Source: Chloroflexota bacterium (GTDB taxonomy: Bacteria; Chloroflexota; Anaerolineae; Promineifilales; Promineifilaceae). Taken from it: a stretch of DNA of 64,000 bases. The notes beneath the pieces are model-generated. The model ran no database searches, was not told where the DNA came from, and saw only the letters and a list, made by a program, of their open reading frames with translations. Every line of letters starts with the position of its first letter. The first letter of the stretch is position 1. The position numbers and the translations under genes are program-made. The stretch is from NCBI GenBank assembly GCA_014584575.1, contig JACTMP010000024.1:59393-123392 (forward strand), read 5' to 3'. This document shows, in pieces, positions 42,182 through 49,001 of the stretch.

Positions 42182-43216
42182 ATGCGACTGGGACTGATGT
42201 TAGGGTATGCCGGGCGGCGGATTGAGTTGCCCGTAGAGTTAGTGCAGGAAGCGGATCGGTTGGGCGTGTATGCGCTATGGACGGCCGAAGCCTACGGTTC
42301 GGACGCCGTTTCGCCGCTGGCGTGGTTGGGGGCGTTGACGCAGAATATCAAATTGGGCACGGCCATCATGCAAATGCCGGGGCGCACACCGGCCAATGCG
42401 GCCATGACGGCCATGACGCTGAATCAGTTGAGCAACGGCCGTTTCCTGATGGGGCTGGGTCTTTCCGGGCCGCAGGTGGTGGAGGGCTGGCATGGGCAAA
42501 GTTACGCCCAACCGCTGGCCCGCACCCGTGAATACGTGGACATTGTGCGCCAGATTTTTAGACGGGAGGAGCGGTTGGTGTTTGACGGCCGTCATTACCA
42601 GATTCCCTATCGTGGCGCGGATGCCACCGGCCTGGGCAAACCGCTCAAAAGCACATTGGAAGCGGCGCCGGACATTCCCATTTACCTGGCGGCCATCGGC
42701 CCTAAAAATGTGGAACTGGCCGCCGAAATCGCCGATGGCTGGCTGCCCATTTTCTTCTCGCCGGAGAAGTTTGACGACATTTACAAGCCCCACCTGGAAG
42801 CCGGTTTTGCCAGAGCCGGAAACGGGAAATCGCTGGCGGACTTTGATATTGCCCCGACCGTCTCGGTCGTCATCAATGACAACATGGATATTTGTTACAA
42901 CATGTTACGGCCGTTTCTGGCGCTGTACATTGGCGGTATGGGCGCTAAGGGGCGCAACTTCTACAATGATCTGGCCGGGCGCTACGGCTATGAAGCGGCC
43001 GCCGCCGAAATCCAAGACCTCTACCTGGCCGGTAAACAGGGGGAAGCGATGATGAAAGTCCCTGCCGGGCTGATTGACGAGGTGGCCCTGGTTGGCCCAC
43101 GTGAACGGGTGAAAGAACGTCTCTCGCTCTGGCTCAACTCCCCCATCACCACCATGAACATCACCGTCTTCGACATCGAGACCTTGCGCACAATGGTAGA
43201 ATTGATGGCAGAATAG
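42182..43216 (+). CDS. Luciferase-like, probably F420-dependent oxidoreductase
   Basis: A 344-residue TIM-barrel oxidoreductase of the LLM class. Recognisable parts are '[33 protein letters not shown]', '[49 protein letters not shown]' and '[24 protein letters not shown]'. This subgroup in actinobacteria and Chloroflexota usually uses F420 rather than FMN. GGAGG at 42171-42175 favours the second of two adjacent ATG codons. It stands 17 bases before a small gene of unknown function. Substrate unknown. Confidence 0.9.
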   Translation: MRLGLMLGYAGRRIELPVELVQEADRLGVYALWTAEAYGSDAVSPLAWLGALTQNIKLGTAIMQMPGRTPANAAMTAMTLNQLSNGRFLMGLGLSGPQVVEGWHGQSYAQPLARTREYVDIVRQIFRREERLVFDGRHYQIPYRGADATGLGKPLKSTLEAAPDIPIYLAAIGPKNVELAAEIADGWLPIFFSPEKFDDIYKPHLEAGFARAGNGKSLADFDIAPTVSVVINDNMDICYNMLRPFLALYIGGMGAKGRNFYNDLAGRYGYEAAAAEIQDLYLAGKQGEAMMKVPAGLIDEVALVGPRERVKERLSLWLNSPITTMNITVFDIETLRTMVELMAE

Positions 43217-43233
43217 GCATAGGAGGCGTCACT

Positions 43234-43587
43234 ATGAATGTGGAATTTTCGGAGATCACCATACCAGCGCAGGCTGAAGTTAAAGTCGAGCTGACCGTCA
43301 CTGCGCCAATAAATGTTACGGCTCAATCGGCTCAACGTCAGGTTAGTAAATTGCTGCTGGATCAGGTGGGGAATTTGCTCTATGGCGAACGCCCTAATCT
43401 GGTAGCCGGGGAGAAATTGTGGTGGCGTGTACCTATTTGGATTGCTTTGCCCACAACCGGCCCATTGGGGCAGGTTGGCACTTTGGATGTAGATGCACAA
43501 ACTGGCGAAATTCTGTACACACAACTCATGTTGAATAACATTGCAAATCGCGCCGATGCCGTTGCTAAAAGAGAAGTTAACCAATGA
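43234..43587 (+). CDS. Unknown protein coupled to a HicB-like gene
   Basis: A 117-residue protein with a C-terminal pattern 'WWRVPIWIALPTTGPLGQVGTLDVDAQTGEI' that recalls proteins found directly before HicB-like genes in cyanobacteria and Chloroflexota. AGGAGG precedes the ATG. It overlaps the HicB-like start by four bases, so the two are translated together. No enzymatic motif is visible. It could be a partner or scaffold protein; it does not look like the HicA toxin. Confidence 0.65.
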   Translation: MNVEFSEITIPAQAEVKVELTVTAPINVTAQSAQRQVSKLLLDQVGNLLYGERPNLVAGEKLWWRVPIWIALPTTGPLGQVGTLDVDAQTGEILYTQLMLNNIANRADAVAKREVNQ

Positions 43588-43772
43588 GACATGTCCTTAT
43601 TTATCCAGGTGAAGATGGCTTTTGGGTAGCCGAGTGTCCAGACCTGCCCGGCTGCTTTAGCCAGGGAGAAACAAAAGAAGAAGCTATGCTGAACATCCGA
43701 GAAGCCGTTGATCTGTACATTGAAGTTTTGAAAGAAGATGGGCACCCGGTTCCCGAAGCTCCCCAATTATGA
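43584..43772 (+). CDS. HicB-like small protein
   Basis: A 62-residue protein with the HicB-like fold: 'VLIYPGEDGFWVAECPDLPGCFSQGETKEEAMLNIREAVDLYI'. It has only this partial RNase-H-like module and no C-terminal DNA-binding domain, and no HicA toxin is adjacent. It overlaps both neighbours by four bases, so it is tightly coupled to the unknown gene upstream and to elp3 downstream. Confidence 0.85.
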   Translation: MRHVLIYPGEDGFWVAECPDLPGCFSQGETKEEAMLNIREAVDLYIEVLKEDGHPVPEAPQL

Positions 43773-45457
43773 GAAAGTACGAGGCGAATACGATAGTGCC
43801 GCCGGCCGAGGTGCAACAGTTGGCGGCGGAGTGGCTGGCGCAGCATGAACCGGTGCGGCTGGAACCGGAGCAGGAATCGCTGTTCATCCAGTTTGTGCAG
43901 GCGTTGGGGCGGGCGCGGGCGGAAACGGCCGTCGGCATACCCCTGAGCGGCCCCGCCTACCAACGGCTCATGCGGACGTATGCAGCGCGAGGGCTGCCCT
44001 GGTTGGGCAAGAGTGACGTATTGTCTTTGTATGCGGAGATGTGCGCCGACGGCCGTCTGCCCTACGACCCTGATTTTGTCACCCTCCTGCAAAAAAAGCC
44101 CACCCGCAGCCAGGCGGGCGTCACGGTGGTGACGGTATTGACCAAACCATACCCCTGCCCCGGCGAATGTATCTTCTGCCCCACCGATGTGCGTATGCCC
44201 AAAAGCTACCTGCACGACGAGCCGGGGGCGCAGCGCGCCGAACGGCACGGCTTTGACCCCTACGCGCAAACCGCCGCCCGCATCCAGGCATTGGAACAAA
44301 TCGGCCACCCGGCAGAAAAGATTGAACTGCTCATCCTGGGCGGCACCTGGTCCAGCTACCGGCGGGATTACCAGGAGTGGTTTGTGCAGCGCTGCCTGGA
44401 CGCCATGAACGGCGAGGATTCGGCTTCGCTGGCGGAAGCGCAGGAAAAAAACGCCGTTGGCCCCCGCCGCAACGTGGGGCTGGTGGTGGAGACGCGGCAG
44501 GACTTCATCACCCCGGACGAACTACGCTGGTTTCGCACCCTGGGCGTGACCAAAGTGCAGGTGGGGATTCAAAGCCTGGATGAGTATATTCTGGCGATCA
44601 ACAAACGGGGACATGATGTTCAGTCTACCCGTGACGCTTTCCGGCTGCTGCGGCTGGCGGGATTTAAGATTCATGGGCATTGGATGGCAAACTTGCTGGG
44701 GGCTACGCCGGCAAGTGACCGGGAAGATTTTGCGCGGTTGTGGTCGGATACGGCCGTTCGCCCAGACGAGCTAAAAATTTACCCCTGTATGCTGGTAGAA
44801 AACGCAGATCTGTACGCCTACTGGCAGCGCGGCGAATACGAACCGTATGACGAAGAGACGCTGACGGCGCTGCTGGCCGATTGTCTGGCGCAAGTGCCGC
44901 GTTATGTGCGTGTGAACCGGGTCATCCGCGACTTCCCCACGACGAATGTGGTGGCGGGCAACAAGAAGGCCAATTTACGGCAGGTGGCGACGGAAAGGGT
45001 GGAGCGGGACGGCCGTGCCCTGCAAGACATCCGCGCCCGTGAAATCCGCCGCCAAAAGGTGCGCCGCGACGAACTGCATTTGCGGGTGACCACCTACGAA
45101 ACGGACGCCACCACCGAACATTTCCTCAGTTTTGAAACGGCCGATGAACGGTTGGCCGGTTTCCTGCGCCTCTCCTTCCCACACCCGGATCAGGAGTTGC
45201 CCATCCCCGAACTGGCCGGGCACGCCATGATCCGTGAAGTGCATGTGTACGGCCCGGCGCTGAACCTGGGCGATGACAGCGCCGGCGAAGCGCAGCACAT
45301 GGGCCTCGGTTCGGAACTGATCCTCAAAGCCAAAGAGATGGCTCGAGCCGCCGGATTCCCCCAGATCGCCGTCATCAGCGCCATTGGCACGCGGGAGTAT
45401 TACGGCCGTTACCACAACTTTGAAATGGACGGGCTGTATATGACGGCCGTGTTGTGA
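43769..45457 (+). CDS. elp3: Elp3-type tRNA U34 carboxymethyltransferase
   Basis: A 562-residue fusion of a radical-SAM domain and a GNAT acetyltransferase domain. The [4Fe-4S] cysteines are C130, C134 and C137 in CPGECIFCPTD. The radical-SAM barrel includes 'ELLILGGTWSSYRRDYQEWFV' and 'VGIQSLDEYILAINKRGHDV'. The GNAT part is the last ~180 residues with 'GEAQHMGLGSELILKAKEMA' and 'REYYGRYHNFEMDGLYM'. Elp3 adds a carboxymethyl group to wobble uridine 34 from acetyl-CoA. It is a single-gene version, as in archaea and some bacteria, without Elp1/2. ATG overlaps the HicB-like stop codon. Confidence 0.95.
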   Translation: MRKYEANTIVPPAEVQQLAAEWLAQHEPVRLEPEQESLFIQFVQALGRARAETAVGIPLSGPAYQRLMRTYAARGLPWLGKSDVLSLYAEMCADGRLPYDPDFVTLLQKKPTRSQAGVTVVTVLTKPYPCPGECIFCPTDVRMPKSYLHDEPGAQRAERHGFDPYAQTAARIQALEQIGHPAEKIELLILGGTWSSYRRDYQEWFVQRCLDAMNGEDSASLAEAQEKNAVGPRRNVGLVVETRQDFITPDELRWFRTLGVTKVQVGIQSLDEYILAINKRGHDVQSTRDAFRLLRLAGFKIHGHWMANLLGATPASDREDFARLWSDTAVRPDELKIYPCMLVENADLYAYWQRGEYEPYDEETLTALLADCLAQVPRYVRVNRVIRDFPTTNVVAGNKKANLRQVATERVERDGRALQDIRAREIRRQKVRRDELHLRVTTYETDATTEHFLSFETADERLAGFLRLSFPHPDQELPIPELAGHAMIREVHVYGPALNLGDDSAGEAQHMGLGSELILKAKEMARAAGFPQIAVISAIGTREYYGRYHNFEMDGLYMTAVL

Positions 45458-45492
45458 TATGGTAGAGGCAAATTCAACAAAGGTGAATGACG

Positions 45493-45732
45493 ATGGAAAC
45501 GCTAACAATTTCACTTGATGACGATCTGGCAATTGCTCTGAAAAAACTGACTAAAAAAACCAAACTCCCGCAGGAAGAACTGGTACGCAGAGCCATTGCA
45601 GAATACGTCGCACCACAAGACGATCCGTTGGTTGGCCTGTTCGATTTGCATGATCCTGACCTGGCTGAGAAATCCGAAGATATTTTGCGCGAAGCAATTA
45701 CATCTCACAGCGGTTGGACAATAAAACAATGA
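45493..45732 (+). CDS. Ribbon-helix-helix antitoxin (VapB-like)
   Basis: A 79-residue protein with a ribbon-helix-helix N-terminus ('METLTISLDDDLAIALKKLTKKTKLPQEELVRRAIAEYV') that binds DNA as a dimer. The C-terminal half is acidic and probably wraps the PIN toxin encoded next. AAAGGTG lies about eight bases before ATG 45493. The upstream ATG at 45487 is too close to it. Its stop codon overlaps the toxin start. No ACGGCCGT octamer occurs in the pair. Confidence 0.85.
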   Translation: METLTISLDDDLAIALKKLTKKTKLPQEELVRRAIAEYVAPQDDPLVGLFDLHDPDLAEKSEDILREAITSHSGWTIKQ

Positions 45733-46142
45733 GAGCGGTCGCTGATACGGGATTTGTCATTGCCCTGGTCAACCGTAGTGACAAATATCACCAACAAGTT
45801 GCCAGCGCCTATAAACAGCCAAGTGAAATCATTCTTCCACAAACCACCCTGGCTGAAATTGCCTATCTGCTTCAATCCCGCGCCGAACAATTAGCGGTCG
45901 TCAGATTTATAGAATTCTTGCCTTCCAGCAAGTTGAAAGTCTTGCCACTTACTGACGAAGATTTGCAATTGGCAGGCCGTATCTTGCGACAATATGCGGG
46001 TAGCCGCATTGATTTTGTGGATGCGACCGTGATGGCAGTTGCCGAACGGCTGCAATTAGAAACCGTTTGCACTGTGGACCGGCGAGATTTCCAAATTTAT
46101 AGACCTTCATTTGCGTCATACTTCACTTTGCTGCCTGAATAA
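45729..46142 (+). CDS. PIN-domain toxin (VapC-like)
   Basis: A 137-residue PIN-domain nuclease. The acidic residues are D6 (VADTGFVIAL), E43 (TLAEIAYLL), D98 (IDFVDATVMAVAE) and D117 (CTVDRRDF). The start ATG overlaps the antitoxin TGA, so the two are translationally coupled. It is the second PIN toxin in the window, after 4200-4592, and is only distantly similar to it. Target RNA unknown. Confidence 0.88.
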   Translation: MRAVADTGFVIALVNRSDKYHQQVASAYKQPSEIILPQTTLAEIAYLLQSRAEQLAVVRFIEFLPSSKLKVLPLTDEDLQLAGRILRQYAGSRIDFVDATVMAVAERLQLETVCTVDRRDFQIYRPSFASYFTLLPE

Positions 46143-46162
46143 TTTCATAAAAGGAGAATCCG

Positions 46163-47107
46163 ATGGCAACTTCTGTTTTTATTTCCAGTACATCCAGAGA
46201 TTTAGCAGAGCATCGCACGGCCGTGCGCGAATCGCTGCTCCATGCCGGGTACCACCCCATTGACATGGCCGATTTTATGGCGCGGGCCGAAGGGGCCAAG
46301 GCCGCCTGCCTGGATGAAGTGGCAGAGGCCGACCTGTTTGTGGGTATCTATGCCTGGCGCTATGGTTTTATTCCCAAAGGCAGTAAAACCTCTATTACCC
46401 AGCAGGAATTTGACGAGGCGCGGCGTTTGGGCAAACCTTGTTTTTGTTTTGTGCTGGATGAAAAGTACGAGTGGCCGTCCGAATACAAAGAAGAGGGCAA
46501 GGGGGCGGAGTTATTAGCCAAATTTAAGGCCAAAATTGACGCACAATTGGTGCGCACCACCTTTACGACGCCAGACAGCCTGGCCCGCAAAGTTCTCAGT
46601 TCCCTGGCGCGTTGGGAGAAGGAACAGCACAAATTAACACTAGAAATAGCCACAGAATTACTGTCCGGTATCTCTACCATGGAGCAGGCGCAGCAGATGA
46701 TCACCGATGTCTTTGAAGAACGGGGCATCGAATATGAGATAGACAAATATGGCGGCTATAACACCACATTTGGCACAACCACATTGACCGTTCAGGCAAT
46801 CGTGGATGACCAGCTTGGCTTGATGGTAGATTTTCGGGCAGACCTGGCGCTGGATGTTGATCTGGAGAAAACGCCAGCCGAAGTAGCCTTAAACTTGTTG
46901 GCTTATAACTGGACTTCGCCGATGGGCGCTTTTGCCATTCAGGCTGATAATGGCATCGTTTGGTACAGCTATAAATTACCGGCGGCGCTGCTGAATCCCG
47001 AAGCGGCGTTCATGTGCATGAGCTATGTAGCCACCATTGCGGATAATCTGGATGAGCAAGTATCCGAAATGTTCCCGACCCGCCCGCGACGGCGCAGCCG
47101 CCTGTAA
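46163..47107 (+). CDS. DUF4062 protein with YbjN-like C-terminal domain
   Basis: A 314-residue protein. Residues 1-~150 are DUF4062: 'VFISSTSRDLAEHRTAVRESLLHAGYHPIDM', 'FVGIYAWRYGFIP', 'SITQQEFDEARRLGKPCFCFVLDE'. This is a TIR-like Rossmann-type domain usually fused to NACHT or other STAND modules. The remaining half looks like a YbjN-type domain ('VFEERGIEYEIDK', 'MGAFAIQADNGIVWYSYKLP', 'MSYVATIADNLDEQVSEMF'), the fold shared with secretion chaperones. AAAGGAG precedes the ATG. DUF4062 is known as the input domain of many defence and signalling proteins. This fusion is unusual to me. Confidence 0.85.
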   Translation: MATSVFISSTSRDLAEHRTAVRESLLHAGYHPIDMADFMARAEGAKAACLDEVAEADLFVGIYAWRYGFIPKGSKTSITQQEFDEARRLGKPCFCFVLDEKYEWPSEYKEEGKGAELLAKFKAKIDAQLVRTTFTTPDSLARKVLSSLARWEKEQHKLTLEIATELLSGISTMEQAQQMITDVFEERGIEYEIDKYGGYNTTFGTTTLTVQAIVDDQLGLMVDFRADLALDVDLEKTPAEVALNLLAYNWTSPMGAFAIQADNGIVWYSYKLPAALLNPEAAFMCMSYVATIADNLDEQVSEMFPTRPRRRSRL

Positions 47108-47119
47108 CCTTGACGGCCC

Positions 47120-47602
47120 ATGAAGATTTTCTACCTGGAAATGCTTTCCCCGGAGGCGTTACGGCCGAAGCAAACCGATGATCCGGAGTTTCGGGTGTTG
47201 GAAACGGCCGTGCCCCAACCCACCTTCAACAAGTATCTCTATACCCTGGTCGGCCAGCAGTGGCAGTGGTTTGATAAGGCTGGCTGGACGGACGAAGAGT
47301 GGCGTGACCATGTGCTGTCCGGCAATGTGCGCACCTGGGTAGCCTACAAAGGGGGGACGCCAGCCGGTTATTTTGAACTGCAACAGATGGAGTACGGCCG
47401 TGTGGAAATCCTCTACTTTGGTCTGGCCCCGGACTTTATCGCGCAGGGGTATGGCGGCCCGCTGCTCACCGAAGCTATTCGCCAGGCGTGGGCCTGGGGC
47501 GCGGAACGGGTGACGGTGCAAACCTGTACCCTGGACCACCCCGGCGCCTTAGCCAATTACCAGGCGCGGGGTTTTACGATTTATGATGAGGTGGAGAAGT
47601 AG
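47120..47602 (+). CDS. GNAT-family acetyltransferase
   Basis: A 160-residue GNAT protein. The acetyl-CoA site is in 'FGLAPDFIAQGYGGPLLTEAIRQAWAWGAERVTVQTCTLDHPGALANYQARGF', preceded by 'VAYKGGTPAGYFELQQ'. It starts 12 bases after the DUF4062 gene, without a visible ribosome site, so it may be coupled to it. The substrate is unknown. Confidence 0.88.
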   Translation: MKIFYLEMLSPEALRPKQTDDPEFRVLETAVPQPTFNKYLYTLVGQQWQWFDKAGWTDEEWRDHVLSGNVRTWVAYKGGTPAGYFELQQMEYGRVEILYFGLAPDFIAQGYGGPLLTEAIRQAWAWGAERVTVQTCTLDHPGALANYQARGFTIYDEVEK

Positions 47603-47638
47603 GGACGAAAGCCGCAAAACGAAAACTGTAATTTGAAC

Positions 47639-47682
47639 GAGACTGCCGTAGCGGGTACGGCCGTCTCTTTTTTTGTTATAAT
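47639..47682 (+). promoter_or_regulatory. Terminator/-10 cassette, copy 1
   Basis: GAGACTGCCGTA (47639-47650) pairs with TACGGCCGTCTC (47656-47667), seven T follow, and TATAAT is at 47677-47682. It ends the upstream operon and places a -10 before the MNT gene. A near-identical cassette is at 48785-48828. Confidence 0.8.
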
Positions 47683-47738
47683 GCCAACTGATAGGCATGA
47701 TGAGGATTTCTACTTGTTATTGAATGATGGTGACACAA

Positions 47739-48056
47739 ATGGCAGCTATTAATGAAGTGGTTAAAAAATGCAAATCACTCCTTGAACAACATTATGGCTC
47801 CCGGCTAAAGGGAGTGGTCTTGTATGGATCGGTTGCCCGGAACCGGGCAGAACCCATGAGTGACATAGATTTGCTTGTGATATTGAGTAAACCTTTTGAC
47901 TACTTTGTAGAACTCCGCCAGTTGATAGATGTGTTGTATCCCATCCAGCTGGAATCAGAGCAGTTGATTTCGGCCAGGCCCGTTTTGCAGCAGGATTTTG
48001 AACAGGGAACCATTCAACTGTATCGAAACGCCAGACGTGAGGGGATCGTTGTTTAA
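47739..48056 (+). CDS. Minimal nucleotidyltransferase (MNT) antitoxin
   Basis: A 105-residue MNT-type protein with 'GVVLYGSVARNRAEPMSDIDLLVIL': G30-S31 and metal aspartates D42 and D44. In MntA-HepT systems the MNT protein AMPylates the HEPN partner and neutralises it. ATG 47739 has GGTGA five bases upstream, so it was preferred to ATG 47724 or 47727. It ends in TAATG overlapping the HEPN gene. Confidence 0.85.
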   Translation: MAAINEVVKKCKSLLEQHYGSRLKGVVLYGSVARNRAEPMSDIDLLVILSKPFDYFVELRQLIDVLYPIQLESEQLISARPVLQQDFEQGTIQLYRNARREGIVV

Positions 48057-48445
48057 TGTCAGGTTACGAGCAAGAAATCGTCGCCAATCTCGAACGCGCC
48101 AGCCAATCTATTCAGGCGGCTAAAGAGTTAGCTCGCCAGGGTTATTATGATTTTGCTGCATCCCGTGCCTATTATGCTGCCTTTTATGGCGCATCGGCCG
48201 TTTTGCTCAACGAAGGTCTGGATTTCAATAAACACAGCGGCGTTATTGCTTCGATACATCAGCGATTTGTCAAAACAGAAAAATTGAGCAAAGAGCAAGG
48301 CAAAGATTTAAACTGGCTTTTTGAAATGCGAAATGTGGGCGATTATGGGGGAACGGAGCATGTATCTCAGCCCCAAACAGAGCAGGCGATTCGGGCCGCC
48401 GAGAATTTTCTAGCCGCTGTCAATTCTTTGCTCAATAAGGGGTAA
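48056..48445 (+). CDS. HEPN-domain protein (UPF0332-like)
   Basis: A 129-residue all-helical HEPN protein with 'AKELARQGYYDFAASRAYYAAFYGASAVLL'. The canonical HEPN RNase motif R-x4-6-H is not complete. R92 is followed by 'NVGDYGG', so the histidine position is Tyr97. This R-x3-DY form is usual in the UPF0332 subgroup. Paired with the MNT gene, it forms a toxin-antitoxin-like unit whose RNase activity should not be assumed. Confidence 0.85.
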   Translation: MSGYEQEIVANLERASQSIQAAKELARQGYYDFAASRAYYAAFYGASAVLLNEGLDFNKHSGVIASIHQRFVKTEKLSKEQGKDLNWLFEMRNVGDYGGTEHVSQPQTEQAIRAAENFLAAVNSLLNKG

Positions 48446-48458
48446 ACAGAGGAACAGC

Positions 48459-48695
48459 ATGTCTACAACAATTACCATTCCGAACGTCCAGCTAACAATT
48501 GATCAGTTGGTGGCTGTGGTGCGCCACCTGGAACCACATGAGCGGGCAAAAGTGGCGCAGGCGTTGTTAGCTGATGAAATGGACGTGCGACTCGCGCAAC
48601 TGATCAAACGATTAGCAAATAAAATCCCGGTAACTGACATTACGGATGAAGACATCAACGCAGAAGTCACGGCCGTTCGCCGCCAAAATCATTAA
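48459..48695 (+). CDS. Orphan antitoxin-like protein
   Basis: A 78-residue helical protein ('TIDQLVAVVRHLEPHERAKVAQALLADEMDVRLAQLIKRLANKIP'), of the type that normally precedes a PIN or RelE-type toxin. No toxin gene follows before the cassette at 48785. It may be a remnant, or it may protect against a toxin encoded elsewhere. AGAGGA lies upstream of the ATG. Confidence 0.6.
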   Translation: MSTTITIPNVQLTIDQLVAVVRHLEPHERAKVAQALLADEMDVRLAQLIKRLANKIPVTDITDEDINAEVTAVRRQNH

Positions 48696-48784
48696 CACAT
48701 CATGCTGCGCGATGGCTCAATATGGTGTGCAATTGCGGGGTGTTCAATCCTTATTGACCGTACTTGAAAACGGTTAGGGTAGCA

Positions 48785-48828
48785 GAGACGGCCGTAGCGG
48801 GTATGGCGGTCTCTGTTTTTGTTATAAT
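48785..48828 (+). promoter_or_regulatory. Terminator/-10 cassette, copy 2
   Basis: GAGACGGCCGTA (48785-48796) and TATGGCGGTCTC (48802-48813), then a T-run and TATAAT at 48823-48828. It matches copy 1 over about 45 bases. The rest of the 48696-49001 spacer holds an imperfect palindrome ACTC...AATT...GAGT at 48971-48987 and nothing else recognised. Confidence 0.8.
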
Positions 48829-49001
48829 GCTGCCAACCTGACTGTAGCAAACGAGACGTCTTGTTTCTCCTTGCATGGAATCGTTAATATATACAGGCTT
48901 GTTGCAGTGAAAAGTAGCTGGAATAGGCGATATTAGACCTTAATCTCCTCTCCTGATAGAATGCACATAACACTCGATTCAATTGAGTTATAGGAACAAA
49001 A

